A stretch of 64,000 nt of DNA from Pontederia crassipes (Eukaryota; Streptophyta; Magnoliopsida; Commelinales; Pontederiaceae): positions 49,632,917 through 49,696,916 of the forward strand of contig CM060189.1 of assembly GCA_030549335.1 (NCBI GenBank). Direction: 5' to 3'. A program made the translations under genes and the position numbers. The first letter of the stretch is position 1. Every line of letters begins with the position of its first letter. This document shows positions 13,976 to 26,164 of the stretch, one piece after another. The notes beneath the pieces are model-generated. The model was given only the letters and a program-made list of their open reading frames with translations, made no database searches and was not told the origin of the DNA.

Positions 13976-15182
13976 CTAAACATGATAGCTATTCAAATGT
14001 ATATATTTTTTCATTTAAATATTGAACATATAAAAGCATATAAATTTATAATTCATGTACTTAATTATAATATTTATTTAAGGAATATTTAAAATTTAAA
14101 CAAAAAAATAAATTATTTAATATTTTAGTTATATTAAAGGATGCATTTTATCGTTTCAGCATTGTAATATAGTAAAAAAATATTAATTTGATGAAGATAG
14201 TTGATATAAGAAATTAATAAAAAAAATTGAATTCACATTACATATAAATGATCAATTAGTAGGCATGCACATAAAAGCCTTAGAGGTTGTAGGTTCAAAC
14301 CTCTCTAGCACTATGCATTTTAAGAAAAAGAAATTATTTACCCATGACCCGATGTCACCGCTAGTTCAACGGTTGAACCTGAGTTTAATCGGATTAATTC
14401 GAGTCAAAGGCTCCACTGATTTAATATGGACTCATAATGCGTTTGAGCATTCGGACCACTATCGAACCGGAGCATCCGCTCCGAATTTTATAACACTACT
14501 TTATATATTTTTTGAATTAGTGCATAATAATATCCACTCAGTTTAAGGATGGGACACATGACTGAACCTATCCTGTCTCGAGTTTAGTATCGTCATTAAT
14601 TAAATTTATTATTGGGAGATGCTATATCCTCCTAAATCCTCTAATTCTTTCACTATAGCATTAGATGTAATTTTATTAACTTTTTAGGATAAATTAAAAA
14701 TGTGAGTATTAAGAGAATTTTTATGCTAAACTTTTAAGAGGATTTAACATTTTTGTTTATTATTAATTACTTCCACAATTGATGGCACACTACGCTTCTT
14801 AATTACTCTACCCTTCCTCGAGCTTTGAATATATATTATATATCACTATTGTTAGCTGCCTTTTTTATTTTGATTTCAACATTGTCCATAACTATTATCA
14901 CTGTCTTTTCTATATGTTTAATTTCACTATGTTATAAGATGGAAGATTTACTCACTGTCTTTTCATTTCACCCCACAATCATTTTTTCTCTTAATTAATA
15001 CCTATAATTACAATTATGCCCTTTCATAATATTTGCGTAAAAATTCTATAGAAAAGGTTACATTGATTACCATTAAATTTATTTTTAGTTTATGTTTTCA
15101 AATTATAACAAAGGTTTAAAAATATTTTTAATATAAAAAGTGTCAACCTGATAGTGCAGAGGAGATGCATAAGTAAAATAAA
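13976..15182. other. AT-rich intergenic DNA, no gene seen
   Basis: No recognisable gene. A tRNA T-arm-like GTAGGTTCAAACC at about 14288 has no partner A box. The 14330-14500 stretch is less AT-rich but matches nothing I recognise. Confidence 0.5.
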
Positions 15183-16161
15183 AAGTTATTTTCTTAAATC
15201 TCTTTTAAATTATTATGATTTTTCGTATTTAACATTAATATATATATGAACTCACCGTAGGACGTTCCTAAATTATACCATAATTTTTACTTTAATCAAT
15301 CCATCTAATTGGATTAACTTTTTTATTTTTTTTATATTTATTAAAGAACTAAACTACAATTCTCCTCTCATTTAATCTTTAAATATGTAAATTATATATA
15401 TATATATAACAATAAAAAGGGGGTGATGCGCCCTCACCCTTGCCGGCGCCAAAAGGAGGGGGTGTCGTACCTTTCTATCGACGATCTCCGGGGACGCCCC
15501 CTGTTGACAAGATGAGGGGGATCTCGCTGGAGGAGTGTGTAGGGTCGAAGGGGTTGTTTGCTGGCAGAGAGGGGTGAGCTGGGGATGGGGGTCGTGAGAG
15601 GACTACTCTAACGACAGAGAGGGGGGCGTCACTCGGCGAAAAAAGGTGAGATCGCCGGCAGAGGGGATGCGTCACCCTCTACGAGATCGGCGACGGAGGG
15701 GGATCTCTCTAGCGCCTGGGGGGCCATCGGCCGTGGGAGGTGGTGATCTCGCCGATGGGGGTCGCGTGGGCGGTTGCTCACCGGTGGAGCGCCCTAGGGG
15801 GAGGGAGGATCTCGTCGGCGGAGTGTATAGGCAAGGCAAGCCAATGCGCGCGTGGGGGGTGTGGGATCCCGTCAAGGACGCAAATATGGGGCGCTGCCCC
15901 CTCCATTCGACGCCGACGAGGGAGAGGGGACAATGTCTCTTTTTTTATTTTGTATATATTATTTTAAACTTTTAAATGAAAAGGGTTGTTTAGTTTTTTA
16001 ATAAATAAAACATTGAAAAAATAAAAAAAAGTCAAAAGATTTAGATGAATGAACTAAAGTAGAATTGTGGTATAATTTATAAATGTCCAATGATAAGTTC
16101 GTATATTTGGGTTAGATATGAAAAATTACGATAGTTTAAAAAAGGTTTAAGAAAATAACCC
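15183..16161. mobile_element. Pack-MULE-like element: long inverted arms around a GC-rich core
   Basis: The left arm (15183-15410) and right arm (15965-16161) are inverted copies over about 200 bp. Both begin (A/G)(A/G)GTTATTTTCTTAAA and share ATTTTTC, AAATTATACCA, TTTAGTT and TTTATTAAA-type blocks in order. The flanks carry a near-identical 9-bp pair, TAAAATAAA (15174-15182) and TAAAAGAAA (16162-16170), the length made by Mutator-like elements. The centre (15420-15930) is strikingly GC-rich with runs such as GGGGGATCTC and no transposase. This matches a Pack-MULE that picked up foreign GC-rich DNA. The origin of the core is unknown; the 109-codon plus-strand frame at 15646-15975 resembles nothing I know. 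Confidence 0.6.
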
Positions 16162-16364
16162 TAAAAGAAATCCTTCCAAGTTAATCGGAAGAAACATATC
16201 TTAGCTTTTTGGAAATGTGTCAACCTTTTTATTTAGGGATATTAATCAAGTCATTCATTGATATCAAAGATAAAGATAAGATAAACATAAATAAGATTGA
16301 GTGAAAGGACACCCTGATTAATTATTTTTAACCACAATGCAAACACTGCAAATAACTTTTTGTT
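16162..16364. other. Short AT-rich spacer
   Basis: AT-rich sequence between two GC-cored blocks. Nothing recognisable. Confidence 0.5.
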
Positions 16365-17890
16365 TAGGGTGTTCTTCACGCCACTCCTATCTTACCCATT
16401 TTATCCTTACGTTTTGTACACTATAAAATTTTATAATATTGAAAGATTAAAAGTCTCCAATCTCTTTTTCCGATAATAGAATTATTATTTTATAATAAGT
16501 AACATCAAAAGTTCTTATTTTTTGTAATATTCGAAAATCAAAGATCCCCTTTCTCTTTCATCATCATAAAATTATTATTTTAAATAATCAACATGAATGT
16601 TTTTATATTAAAAGTTTCGCCTTTTTACTGTCTATTAAAGTGCTTATATTTTATTCATCTTATTTATCATTTTTTTATTTACTTTAAGCTTCTACTTGCG
16701 TGTGATATATGTAACATGGATTACTATTTTAGTTATGTTAATCAAAATATAATCCCAAGCTAAATTCTCTTTTACATTTTAAACTAGGATTTACTACACG
16801 CGCATAGGATCCGAGATTCCAATTCAGCACTAGATAAATGTGGTTCACCTAGGAAAGCTGGCTGGTTTAGCCCTTTGAATACATGTTTGCCCTAGACCTT
16901 TTGAACGTGTCATCCTCTCGTCACCCCTTTCGACGTCCATCGCCACCTTCGACGTTCACCACTCCCATCGAACGCGCCACATCTTGGGGCGGAGCTAGTA
17001 AAAAAAAATGAATGGTGTCACCAAGTTTCGAGTGCTGGCCACTTAAGGAGTAGGTGTATGCACTATCCAGTCGACTAGCTTAACATATATGTTAAATTTC
17101 AGTAGTAGGTACTACTTAATCAAACTTTCGGTGCCTACACGTGCATGCGCGTGAAGGCATTTGGCCACAGCCGATCTCGTCAACCCTTGCCACCCTCACC
17201 ATCACCCACATTTACCACCAACATCATTAATACTTGGCAACTAATGCTCGGCATTTGACTATCTTTGGCTCTTGATCTCGCTCGCAGCCCTCAACCTTGG
17301 TCACCACTCTTGACCTCGCTCACCACTCTCGACCGCGACCGTCGACCTTTGACTTTGCCTGTTGTCGTTGTCGTCGACCTCGCCCGTTGTCGCTGCCCTT
17401 GACCTTGCCATCCTCAATGGAGCTCTTGCTCTCCGTCCTCGACCTCGCCGTTGTCATCACCCTTGATGTCCAAGGCGTTGGCTCGACCTTGTTGTCACCG
17501 CCCTCGCCCCCCGCCAAAGTGCATCCTCGCCCAACGTTGAACCGCCGGCCCTTGCCCAATGATCCATGCCTAAGACGAATATTTTGTGCAGGACGTTGAT
17601 CCATCATTCAAGTTTTAAAATTAATTAATAATGAATTTTGAGCACATATTTAAAACATGTTAGATTTATTGATAATTGTAAGCTCATCAAATAAAAATTT
17701 AATTTATAAATTTTATTTTAATTTTTGAATTAAATAATAAGTCAATTAAAGAATTATTGGGATATAATACTAAAAGAATCATTCATTTGTTTTTTTGGAA
17801 AGTGGTGACATTAAAAACAAGTTGATATTTTTTAGTAGTATACAAAAATAAGGGTAAGATGGATAAAATGTAATGACCTTGAGGGTCCTT
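16365..17890. mobile_element. Second GC-cored block, possible MULE derivative
   Basis: The left edge GGGTGTTCTTCACGCCACTC, followed by TATCTTACCCATTTTATCC, is partly mirrored on the opposite strand near 17890 (TTACATTTTATCCATCTTACCC-like). Between AT-rich flanks lies a GC-rich segment (about 16900-17600) built of imperfect CTCGACCTCGCC/GTTGTC repeats. A 100-codon plus-strand frame (17297-17599) is compositionally biased on both strands and matches no family known to me. Boundaries and superfamily are tentative. Confidence 0.3.
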
Positions 17891-18273
17891 CTGTTTTATA
17901 TTCCAACTTTGGGATGATGAATATTATAAAAATATATATTCTATAAAATTATGTTGTCAGATAAAATTATTGAATAAAATTCGATTAGCTAATTAATTTT
18001 TATTTAGATAACAAAAATATAATGTCAAAATTAAGAGATTAATTTAAGCAAATATTTTTCTTATCCTTGAGTTGATTTTATTTAATTTTAATCCGATTGA
18101 ATTTTCTTAAAATATGAGCTTAAATATTTTTTTGACCCATTAAAAATCGACGAATTATGTTTTAATTCGTACTAACCCTACTTAACTTTTTACGAATTAT
18201 ATAAAAAAATGTTAAAACTTCACACGTACACTTCAAGCAAAAATTGAATAAAAAGATTGACTTTCTACACTCC

Positions 18274-18784
18274 ACTCACTACAAGAAAATCGCGATTTTC
18301 CGACGGATAATTTTCGACGATTCTAAATCCGTCGCTATTTGCGACTCGACGGTTCCGTTTCCGACGGATTTTTCGACGGTTATGACCGTCGAAAATAATT
18401 TATATTATTATTTAATTTTTCGACGATTAGGAACGTCGATATTTTCGACGGCTAACCATCCGTCGTAATTTCCGACGACTTTTCCGACGGTTATGACCGT
18501 CGGAAATAAAAAAATTAAATTATATATTTTTAATATTATTATTAAATTTTTTCGACGGATTTTCCGACGGTTTTGACCGTCGAAAATAAAAAAATTAATT
18601 TATATAATTGGTTATATTATTATTTAATTTTTCGACGGTTAGGAACGTCGATATTTTCGGACGAGCGTTTTTCGAACGGATCGATTCCGATTGAAAAACC
18701 GTCGATAATTGCGTTATCGACGATTTTCGGACTGATTACCGACGGTTCGGACCGTCGGTAATTCGCATTTTTCTTGTAGTGACT
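18274..18784. mobile_element. Complete non-autonomous CACTA element with ACT target duplication
   Basis: The element proper is 18277-18781. It starts CACTACAAGAAAATCGCGA and ends with the inverse of CACTACAAGAAAAATGCGA, giving terminal inverted repeats of about 30 bp. Both sides carry the 3-bp duplication ACT (18274-18276, 18782-18784), the length made by CACTA transposases. Inside are repeated palindromes of the form CCGACGGTTATGACCGTCGG (near 18374, 18484, 18564 and 18739), plus many half sites TTCGACGG. These are likely binding sites of the trans-acting transposase. It has no coding capacity. Confidence 0.9.
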
Positions 18785-19470
18785 CCAGGGCTCCAAGCAA
18801 AGCCTTGAATGTTTGGGGACAATATATAAATTGTTAAATTAACTCTAACGATGCCGTAACATGACAATTTAACTCTCTAGATAATGTGGAAATCTATTAT
18901 TCAAGTATCCTAGATTAAGTTTCTTGTCACGCCGGTCCATTTTTTAACACGCATTCCAAAAATAACAAAGATGCACTTGTAATTTTTTTTTTCCGGTTTA
19001 TAGATGCACTTGTAATTTGATCAGCTCAACACACTGCTTGATACAAAGGTGGCAAGGATCCAACACTGTCACACACATTACACACAGACACATTATAGAA
19101 CACACAAAGCTCTTATACTTCATCCCCATAGCATTAATTTCCTCACAAGAATTAACATATGAATTGATCACAAGAGTGATTAAATTCAGGGCACGCAAGA
19201 GATGGACAAATTATATATAGCGACAGCAACAGCAACAACAACATAAGCACTCAGTAAGAGCCACAACTATAATAATCATACTAGTGAGTTCCGCCGGCAA
19301 GAACGCAAGACGCAGTGCATGGCGATGCATGCAAGCCAGGGCTGCAGCCTCCTGATGGAAGCACATGAACCGTACACGCCTGAGGCCGATCGAGGAGAGG
19401 GAGGAAGGACGACGACGGCGCCATGCACAGTGCGCAATGTCATATATAAGCACGTAGTTAAATAAGGCCC

Positions 19471-20975
19471 TTAGATGTCCCTGTTCCTCCGGCACTCCGG
19501 GGGCATGTTGGGGTAGCGGGTGCGGTCGGTGCAGTAGTTGTAGATGGTGTAGCTCTGGCGCACCCAGGCGAGGCGGCGGTACTGGAAGCCGTCGAGGTCC
19601 TGGAACTCCTTCTGGTCCCACCAGCGCATGCCCTGCGTGGCGCAGAACTTGGCCTCGACGGAGGCCTCGCAGCCGTCGATGTGGAAGCCCTTGTACGCCG
19701 CCACGAACGGCGCCTTGGACCAGTCCGTCTTCTCCAGGCCGCCGCGGGTCGCCCAGTCGTCAGCGTTCCACAGGCTCGAGTATATCTTCATCGGCTGGTT
19801 GAACGGGAAGCGCACCCCGAGGTCCTTGCTGTTCTTGAACACCCGGATGGGCACGTCATCCACGAAGAACCTGCATTCCCATCCAATTTATCTCTAAGCT
19901 CCTGTTTCGATTTGATTAATCTTTTTATTATGTCTGTTTCTGTACTGTATATGTTCTTTTCCCAACACGCAACACTACGACTGAATACTGATAAATAATT
20001 ATATACATAAATGACGCCGACCAGCGCATCAGTGCTCGAGACTCTCGGGACAATGATCACATTCAAACAACTCACGCTGCAGGACACGATGGGTGCCATT
20101 GGGAGTGGTGTGTGTGCTTATCTACAATTCATGCTTTGCTGTAGCAAGGTACCAATGTCAGGAACTTTTATCAAGTGTCATGTCAGAAAACGTCTACTTT
20201 TCTCTCCTAATAAAAGGACATTATGATGAATTGACTGATTAATGTGTTATTATTGTTAATGCTACTTGGAAGAAAAGATGCAGAGGCGACGGAGGAGCTT
20301 ACACGATCTGGTACAGGTTCCAGAGGACTGAGTAGGAATGGTAATCCTTGGTTGGGTCGAACCAGAGGTAGACCCTCTGCTCCCTGTCTCCCTTCCCCCC
20401 GGTGAAGACATTGGTCTGCACTATGTAGGGCTGGCCCGTCCTGTTACCCAGGAACTCGAAGTCTATCTCGTCGTGCTCTGAGTTCTGGGATGATAACTGA
20501 GAATGCAGAACATGCAGATCGAGTTAAAATGCTTTTCCAACAAAAAATGGAAAAAAAAAGAAAGAGAAGTGGCAATCTGCCTGCAGCTTACATAAAATGC
20601 TGTCACAGTTCCAGCTGAATCCCCTGGAACCAGCTTGATCTGCATGCTGAAGTGGCCAAACAAGTACGAGCCTCTGGATTGGAAGCCCGTGCCTGAAAAT
20701 TAACCAGACAAGATCAGGAATCAGGCGCTTAATGCATAGTTGAACACTGATCCTGAACTCTCAGTACCTGTGTATTTGTCGAGGTAGAGCTGGACCTCGT
20801 TGCCACCATTGTAGTACTTGATGTGATCAAAGGCCCAGGTGGGGACGTAGTTCTTCTGGAACGGCACGTCTATTGGTCTCCTCGGCGGCGCGGCCACGGA
20901 GGTCTGAGTGCCCGCCAAGAGCAGGCAGAACAGAGCAAGAGCTAGGGAGGAAGAAGAGACCATGGCTGCTCCCAT
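19471..20975 (-). CDS. XTH: Xyloglucan endotransglucosylase/hydrolase, XTH4/XTH5-like (four exons)
   Basis: A secreted cell-wall enzyme of family GH16 that cuts xyloglucan and rejoins it to another chain, remodelling the wall during growth. Exons are 20975-20768, 20692-20592, 20496-20303 and 19870-19471; all three introns are GT-AG and the phases match. The product is 300 residues, usual for the family. Residues 1-29 form a signal peptide ([13 protein letters not shown] core). Exon 3 holds the active site [10 protein letters not shown] at 111-120 (Glu113 nucleophile, Glu117 acid/base), followed directly by the N-glycosylation site NRT at 121-123. Exon 4 carries [10 protein letters not shown] and the XET C-terminal region with paired cysteines ([20 protein letters not shown]), ending RRNRDI. 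The start is the first in-frame ATG (20975) after an AAAAA context; a second ATG four codons on has an even better context. Sequence and C-terminus resemble Arabidopsis XTH4/XTH5 most. Nothing suggests damage. Confidence 0.96.
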
Positions 20976-21035
20976 TTTTTGCACAGGACAGTTGGTGGTG
21001 ACTGCACTGAACTAGCAATTGCCACAAGGGAGATG

Positions 21036-21043
21036 TATATATA
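21036..21043 (-). promoter_or_regulatory. TATA box of the XTH gene
   Basis: TCTATATATACATC on the minus strand lies about 60 bases upstream of the XTH start codon. Transcription would begin near 21005-21010 with a short 5' leader. It is the only TATA-type motif in the right place. Upstream sequence contains a GT run (21117-21130). Confidence 0.6.
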
Positions 21044-21089
21044 GACAATGGGAGCCCTTCATGCATGTGACATTGCTTGGAAGCTCAAA

Positions 21090-22834
21090 TATTATATCAT
21101 CGTGGCGGCCACATTGGTGTGTGTGTGTGCGTGCGGTGTCTTGTGTGGTTGCTGGATAGCAATTCAGCAGAGCTACGCATCAATTATTTTTTTCTGCTGG
21201 TCGGTGCTATGAGCTGCTGATCTGTTCCAAGGTTCAAATTTTTTAAAAAATGGCCGTTGTTGATGTGTGTTTTCGTTAGAATCGTTCCTTTTCTTCTATC
21301 TTTCGTATCGGATTGGTCCTAGTGATGGAGACCAGACCACTGGAAATAGGAGTAGCCCCAGAACTCGTTACATTGATTCAGCCCATTCGGCCATTCAAAT
21401 CAGATTATGGATATGTACAAAAGGAAAAAAGTTACTTGTGGATCATCATGTTAGATCGTGTCTTTATGAGTGCCATGTTTTAACCAAGATAAATCTGCAT
21501 CGATTTGTTTACCTTCCGGATGCACACCGCAAGAACAGAGACATGGGTTTTCTGATACTGGCAATGGGCTTAGAAAGAAGAGAGATTAAAACTGCTGTTT
21601 CAGTCATGGCAGTGACATTAGTAGGTAGCAGTGTTCTTGGAAGTATGCCGAGCAGTGATGGAATGGCTTTGGACATTTGCGACCGAAACGAGTCCCCCCA
21701 TGCACGAACTCAGCAGAGAAAGGCGAATAGAAAAAGTAAATAAATCAAGATGGCGCATTGAGTCGCAGCAGCAGAATTTTCTGCTGTTTTGAGCAAATCT
21801 CTGGACTGCAAGGAGGTCCACCATGTGAACCCCGGCCGCTGTGGGCCACTGGGTTACGAATCTCTCTCTCCTCCTCCTCTATCTCTCTCTCTCCATATAC
21901 CGGTTCATTGTCTGTGCACAGGGTCAGAAGTCGGTCAGAAGCTTAATGGCCGTAGGATCCACCATCAGATGGACAGCAGAAACCTTACCTTTATAGATAG
22001 AACTCTATGCTCTGAAGAGATAAGAGACGAGAACGAGAGAGAGAGAGAGAGAGAGAAACTTGGCACAAGCACATGTTGCCATGTTACTCTTCTTTGGTTA
22101 AGCTCCGGAAACCAGACCAATTGGAGGTTTGAGCACACCGTGCCCATCAATTGGCGACGGTTATATGATACACTGTTCCAGTTCATGAACTGGTGGGAGG
22201 TCGGAACTCACACAGACACAGGAACGAGGGCTTGCAGAGAGCTCATATTGTAATATATTTGTATAACTATAACTGCATGCAGTGCAGAGATCTCGCCAGT
22301 TGGTGCTCGTTTATCTAAACAAACATTAAGTACATCTCCAAAAGGAATAAAAAAAGTAGTAACTCTTCACTGATAAATGCAGCAGATATCTTAATGGGGG
22401 AAAAAAGATGCAGCAGATATGTAGCTCAAGTTCTCCATAATGAAGCTTGTTTAATGTGTGATCATATGGATTCTGTTTCATTTAATTTGGGTATTTTTCG
22501 TTGGGGATTCCCTGGATTATACAAAATTCTACTTAGCTTGTATGAAATTCTGACATGATCTCCATTTAATTAATTAGCAGTGCTGCCTGATGCTCTTTGA
22601 ATCAACAGCCAGATGGGTGTTAAGATGTGTTATCTTGGAGGTTACAGCTGTTGCACAAGTTGATTAGGGCAAATGATATTATTTAAAATAATATTAAATA
22701 TAACGCAAATGATATGATGCAATGTAATGCATGAAGAATGGTAATAATATACTAATAATGAAATATTAATATGAAAATATAATTTATTTTCTTTTAAAAT
22801 TTTAATATTGAAAACAAAGTGACTCTCGAATACA

Positions 22835-22876
<42 letters not shown>

Positions 22877-25800
22877 CTAACACAAAGGATGTTATATTAG
22901 TTTATTCACCTAAATCACTCTTATTTCTTCTTATTTTTTTTGTCTTTCTTTACTTTTAACACAATTGACTGTTTTTTTTTGTTCTCTCCCGTTGGTTCTT
23001 GTTAATTTCCTTTTTAATGTTCTATCCCATATTCAAATCATTTCCCCACTTTCCTTTTTAATTTTTGTTCCTTCTTTTTCTTTTTCTTTGTTTTTTTTTC
23101 AACATTCTTTTCCTATTCATCAGATTTACCAATTCTTCTGATATATTTGTCGATTCAAAGCTATTTTAATTTTTAATGTTAAAATAAAACGGATCAAAAG
23201 TCAGTGACAAATAAATAATAATATAGCCAACGGATCCAACAATAAGTGGATTGACAAAAGTTGAAATGATCATAATAAATTAAAATTCCAGTCACACAAC
23301 TTATGACCTTTTTTTCATTAAGAGGGTGTTGACTATTTACCGAAAAGATTGTCATTTGTTAAAGTATCAATAATATATATTATTTTATTTAATATGCATA
23401 AGTAATCTATTTAGAAATTTATATTAGTTATTTATAATAAAACAAAGATTTATTAATTAATATAAATTTTTTCCAACATATACTTAATCAAATAATTATG
23501 TAAACTTAAATCACAAATGCAAATTCTACATCATAAATATAAAATATATAAATAATTAGCATATTTTATATAAATATGATAACAAATTATTTATAATAAT
23601 TAGTATTTATTTGATTACATTTCGAATTTATTTAAGTAAATTTATGAGAAAATATAAAAAATAAAATTAAAAAGATTGCACCTTAAGTGACACTCTCAAT
23701 TATCATTTATATTATCAATTTATAAGCAATGTGAACTATTCAAATTATAAATTATTTATCGAATATAGTAATGTGGTGAACTCTAAGGACGGTATCACAT
23801 TGGTGCTTGCGCCAAGGAATAATTTTTTTTGTAATAATGGTAGCATACCTATCAGTTGTAGGCTGGAACCTTTTGATCTACCATATTTTGTTATTAACCT
23901 GTTACTTTTATATCTGATAATAGATATATTTAACTTAATTAACTCATATTCTTAATTACATAGAAATATCATTTTTCTATTATTATAATAGAAAATATAC
24001 ATGAAATTGTATTAATTGTAATAAATATAATTTTAATATCTTTTAATTGTGCATTTCTACTTTTTTATGTTAGTGATAAAATATTGTCTTATTATTTTTG
24101 TTACATAACTTGAATCCATAATTTACTTATTTCATTCTTTACTAAAGTTAAAAATGTTTACTTCACATAAATTTTATATATGCAAAATTTGTTTCATATG
24201 TAATTTTTTTGTAATGTATAATTCTCCCACCTATTTATTTATCTTTTGATAAAATGATTAATTTCGTATCATCATTATATAATTATATTTACATTTATAT
24301 AATTATTATTCTATTTTATTGTTATAAATATTTTTACATTACAAAAGAATTTCAATACAATTAACAATTATGTCAATAACTATTTGGAACAAATAATCTT
24401 CATTAGGAGAGTATGCTTAATAAATTTTTATCTTAAATAATTTAAATTTTATAATAAGCTAAATATCATTTAATTTTATTTTTTATCATACATTTGGATT
24501 TCCTTTTTAATAACATTTTATACATAAAACGAATATATTTTTAACTTTTACAATATATAGATATTTAATCATATGTGAACCCACTTAGTAAATTATCTCA
24601 CTTAATCATCGGTGAGTTCAAATAATTTAATACAATATTATTTGATAATTTACAAAAATTACTTCTGAAGACACGACCTTAAATACCAACCCCTGGTTTA
24701 ATTTCTGCACAGGTGATCCGCTGCCATATAATTATTATTTCTATTATTATGATATATGCCATAAAAAGGACTTTGGGTATATATGTTTGTAGGGCAATGC
24801 GGTACTCTATTTATCCATTAAGATAAATGTTTTTTTAATTGAATTTGGATGCTTGATAATTGAAATTACTACCATGTTGAAGCAGCTAAGAAAATTCCTT
24901 TTTTTCCCAATAATGTCATGGAGTAGGTGAGATCACGAAGTGGAACATAAGTTTTTTTTTTATCTTTTACATGAGGCCAATAACTCTCTTCATAAAAGTA
25001 ATATATTTGTTTTTTTGGAGAATTAATATATGTAAACTTTCTTATAGCTGATTTGAGATGTGTCAAATAAAAATATAATTAAAAATGTGGTTGGTAAAGC
25101 AGACACATTTGGTGGGGACTCCTTTTTTTATTTTTCAGATATGCTCAGGAAAGCTAAGAACAGAGCACGTGAACCATTAAACATGTCTGATTTGGGCGTG
25201 GTCGAGGAACACGTCCATGGGGCCCATTCAAAATTCAGACATCAGGGATTTTGGATTTATTTGTTTTATGCATTTGTGTGCACATTTGTATTCTTGCTAA
25301 AGAGCTCCTTAACTTCTTTATAAACCCTAAATATGCATTTTCTTTTCTTAAAGAATAAATATTCTTTAGAGGGAGAATTAGAGCTGAAAATATTGTTATT
25401 GATAATATCTTAAATTCTAATCCATTATATATAATCCTTATAATTTTTGGGTGTTTAGACAAAAGGAGCGGCAAAGTCTTCCATCCCTTATTCCTTATGT
25501 GTCTCGCTTTCCGCTCTTAAAACCTAAACGATTTTAAAATTTTTATTTTCTATTTTATATTAAAGACTATATATAAACTCCATAACAACCGAGTTAATTT
25601 CACATCTTTGTAACCATCAATATAATTAAAAAACTGTCGTCATCTTAGAACATAGCTAGTTAAAGGTGAAATCCTTATGTGTGATTCTTTCTCTCCCTTT
25701 TTTTAGTAACACAATTGATACAAAAAATTTTACCTAAATGGAAAAAATGTTATATATGTATTATGTGTATATATATATATATACTTAAAATTATAAATTT

Positions 25801-26160
25801 GTCTTGCATTATTCCAATTTTTTTTTCTTTTTTGTGGTCACACATATAGGAGATATAATTTGTTTGCATACACCCTGGAGAAAGAAGCTGGCGATTGAAT
25901 GCATGGCCATAATATCTCGTGTCCGTGTCTCGACTAATAACTTCTGAGTGAAACGAGTCCAATTCGCCAAAATCAAGTAAATCTATCTGTCTCTAATAAT
26001 TAGATATCTGAGGAGGGCAGGCATAATGTTCATCTAGCATTTATATGAACAATGTTTTGGATCGGATAGGGGTATCGTGACTTGGTCTGCTAATTGTATA
26101 AAAAATATTCATAATTGTTCAAAGGATTAAACAACATAAAATAATTGCATTACACTATAT
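21090..26160. other. Intergenic DNA upstream of XTH, no gene seen
   Basis: 21.1-22.3 kb is of moderate GC with only short unsupported frames. 22.7-24.7 kb is very AT-rich. Simple repeats include a GA run (22036-22054) and a TTA/ATT run (about 22837-22876). A CACGTG motif occurs near 25166. No protein similarity was recognised, and small RNA genes cannot be excluded by eye. Confidence 0.5.
22837..22876. repeat. (ATT)n microsatellite
   Basis: About thirteen uninterrupted copies of a TTA/ATT trinucleotide. A shorter run of the same motif lies near 26365-26390. Confidence 0.9.
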
Positions 26161-26164
26161 TTTG

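Noticed and set aside
14270-14320. tRNA-like T arm (GTAGGTTCAAACC)
   Set aside because: No A box, anticodon stem or cloverleaf could be drawn around it.
17297-17607. Overlapping about 100-codon frames on both strands
   Set aside because: Compositional repeats (CTCGACCTCGCC type); no similarity recognised and both strands equally open.
21267-22253. Frames upstream of XTH as a neighbouring gene
   Set aside because: Short overlapping frames on both strands with no recognised motif and no codon bias like XTH.
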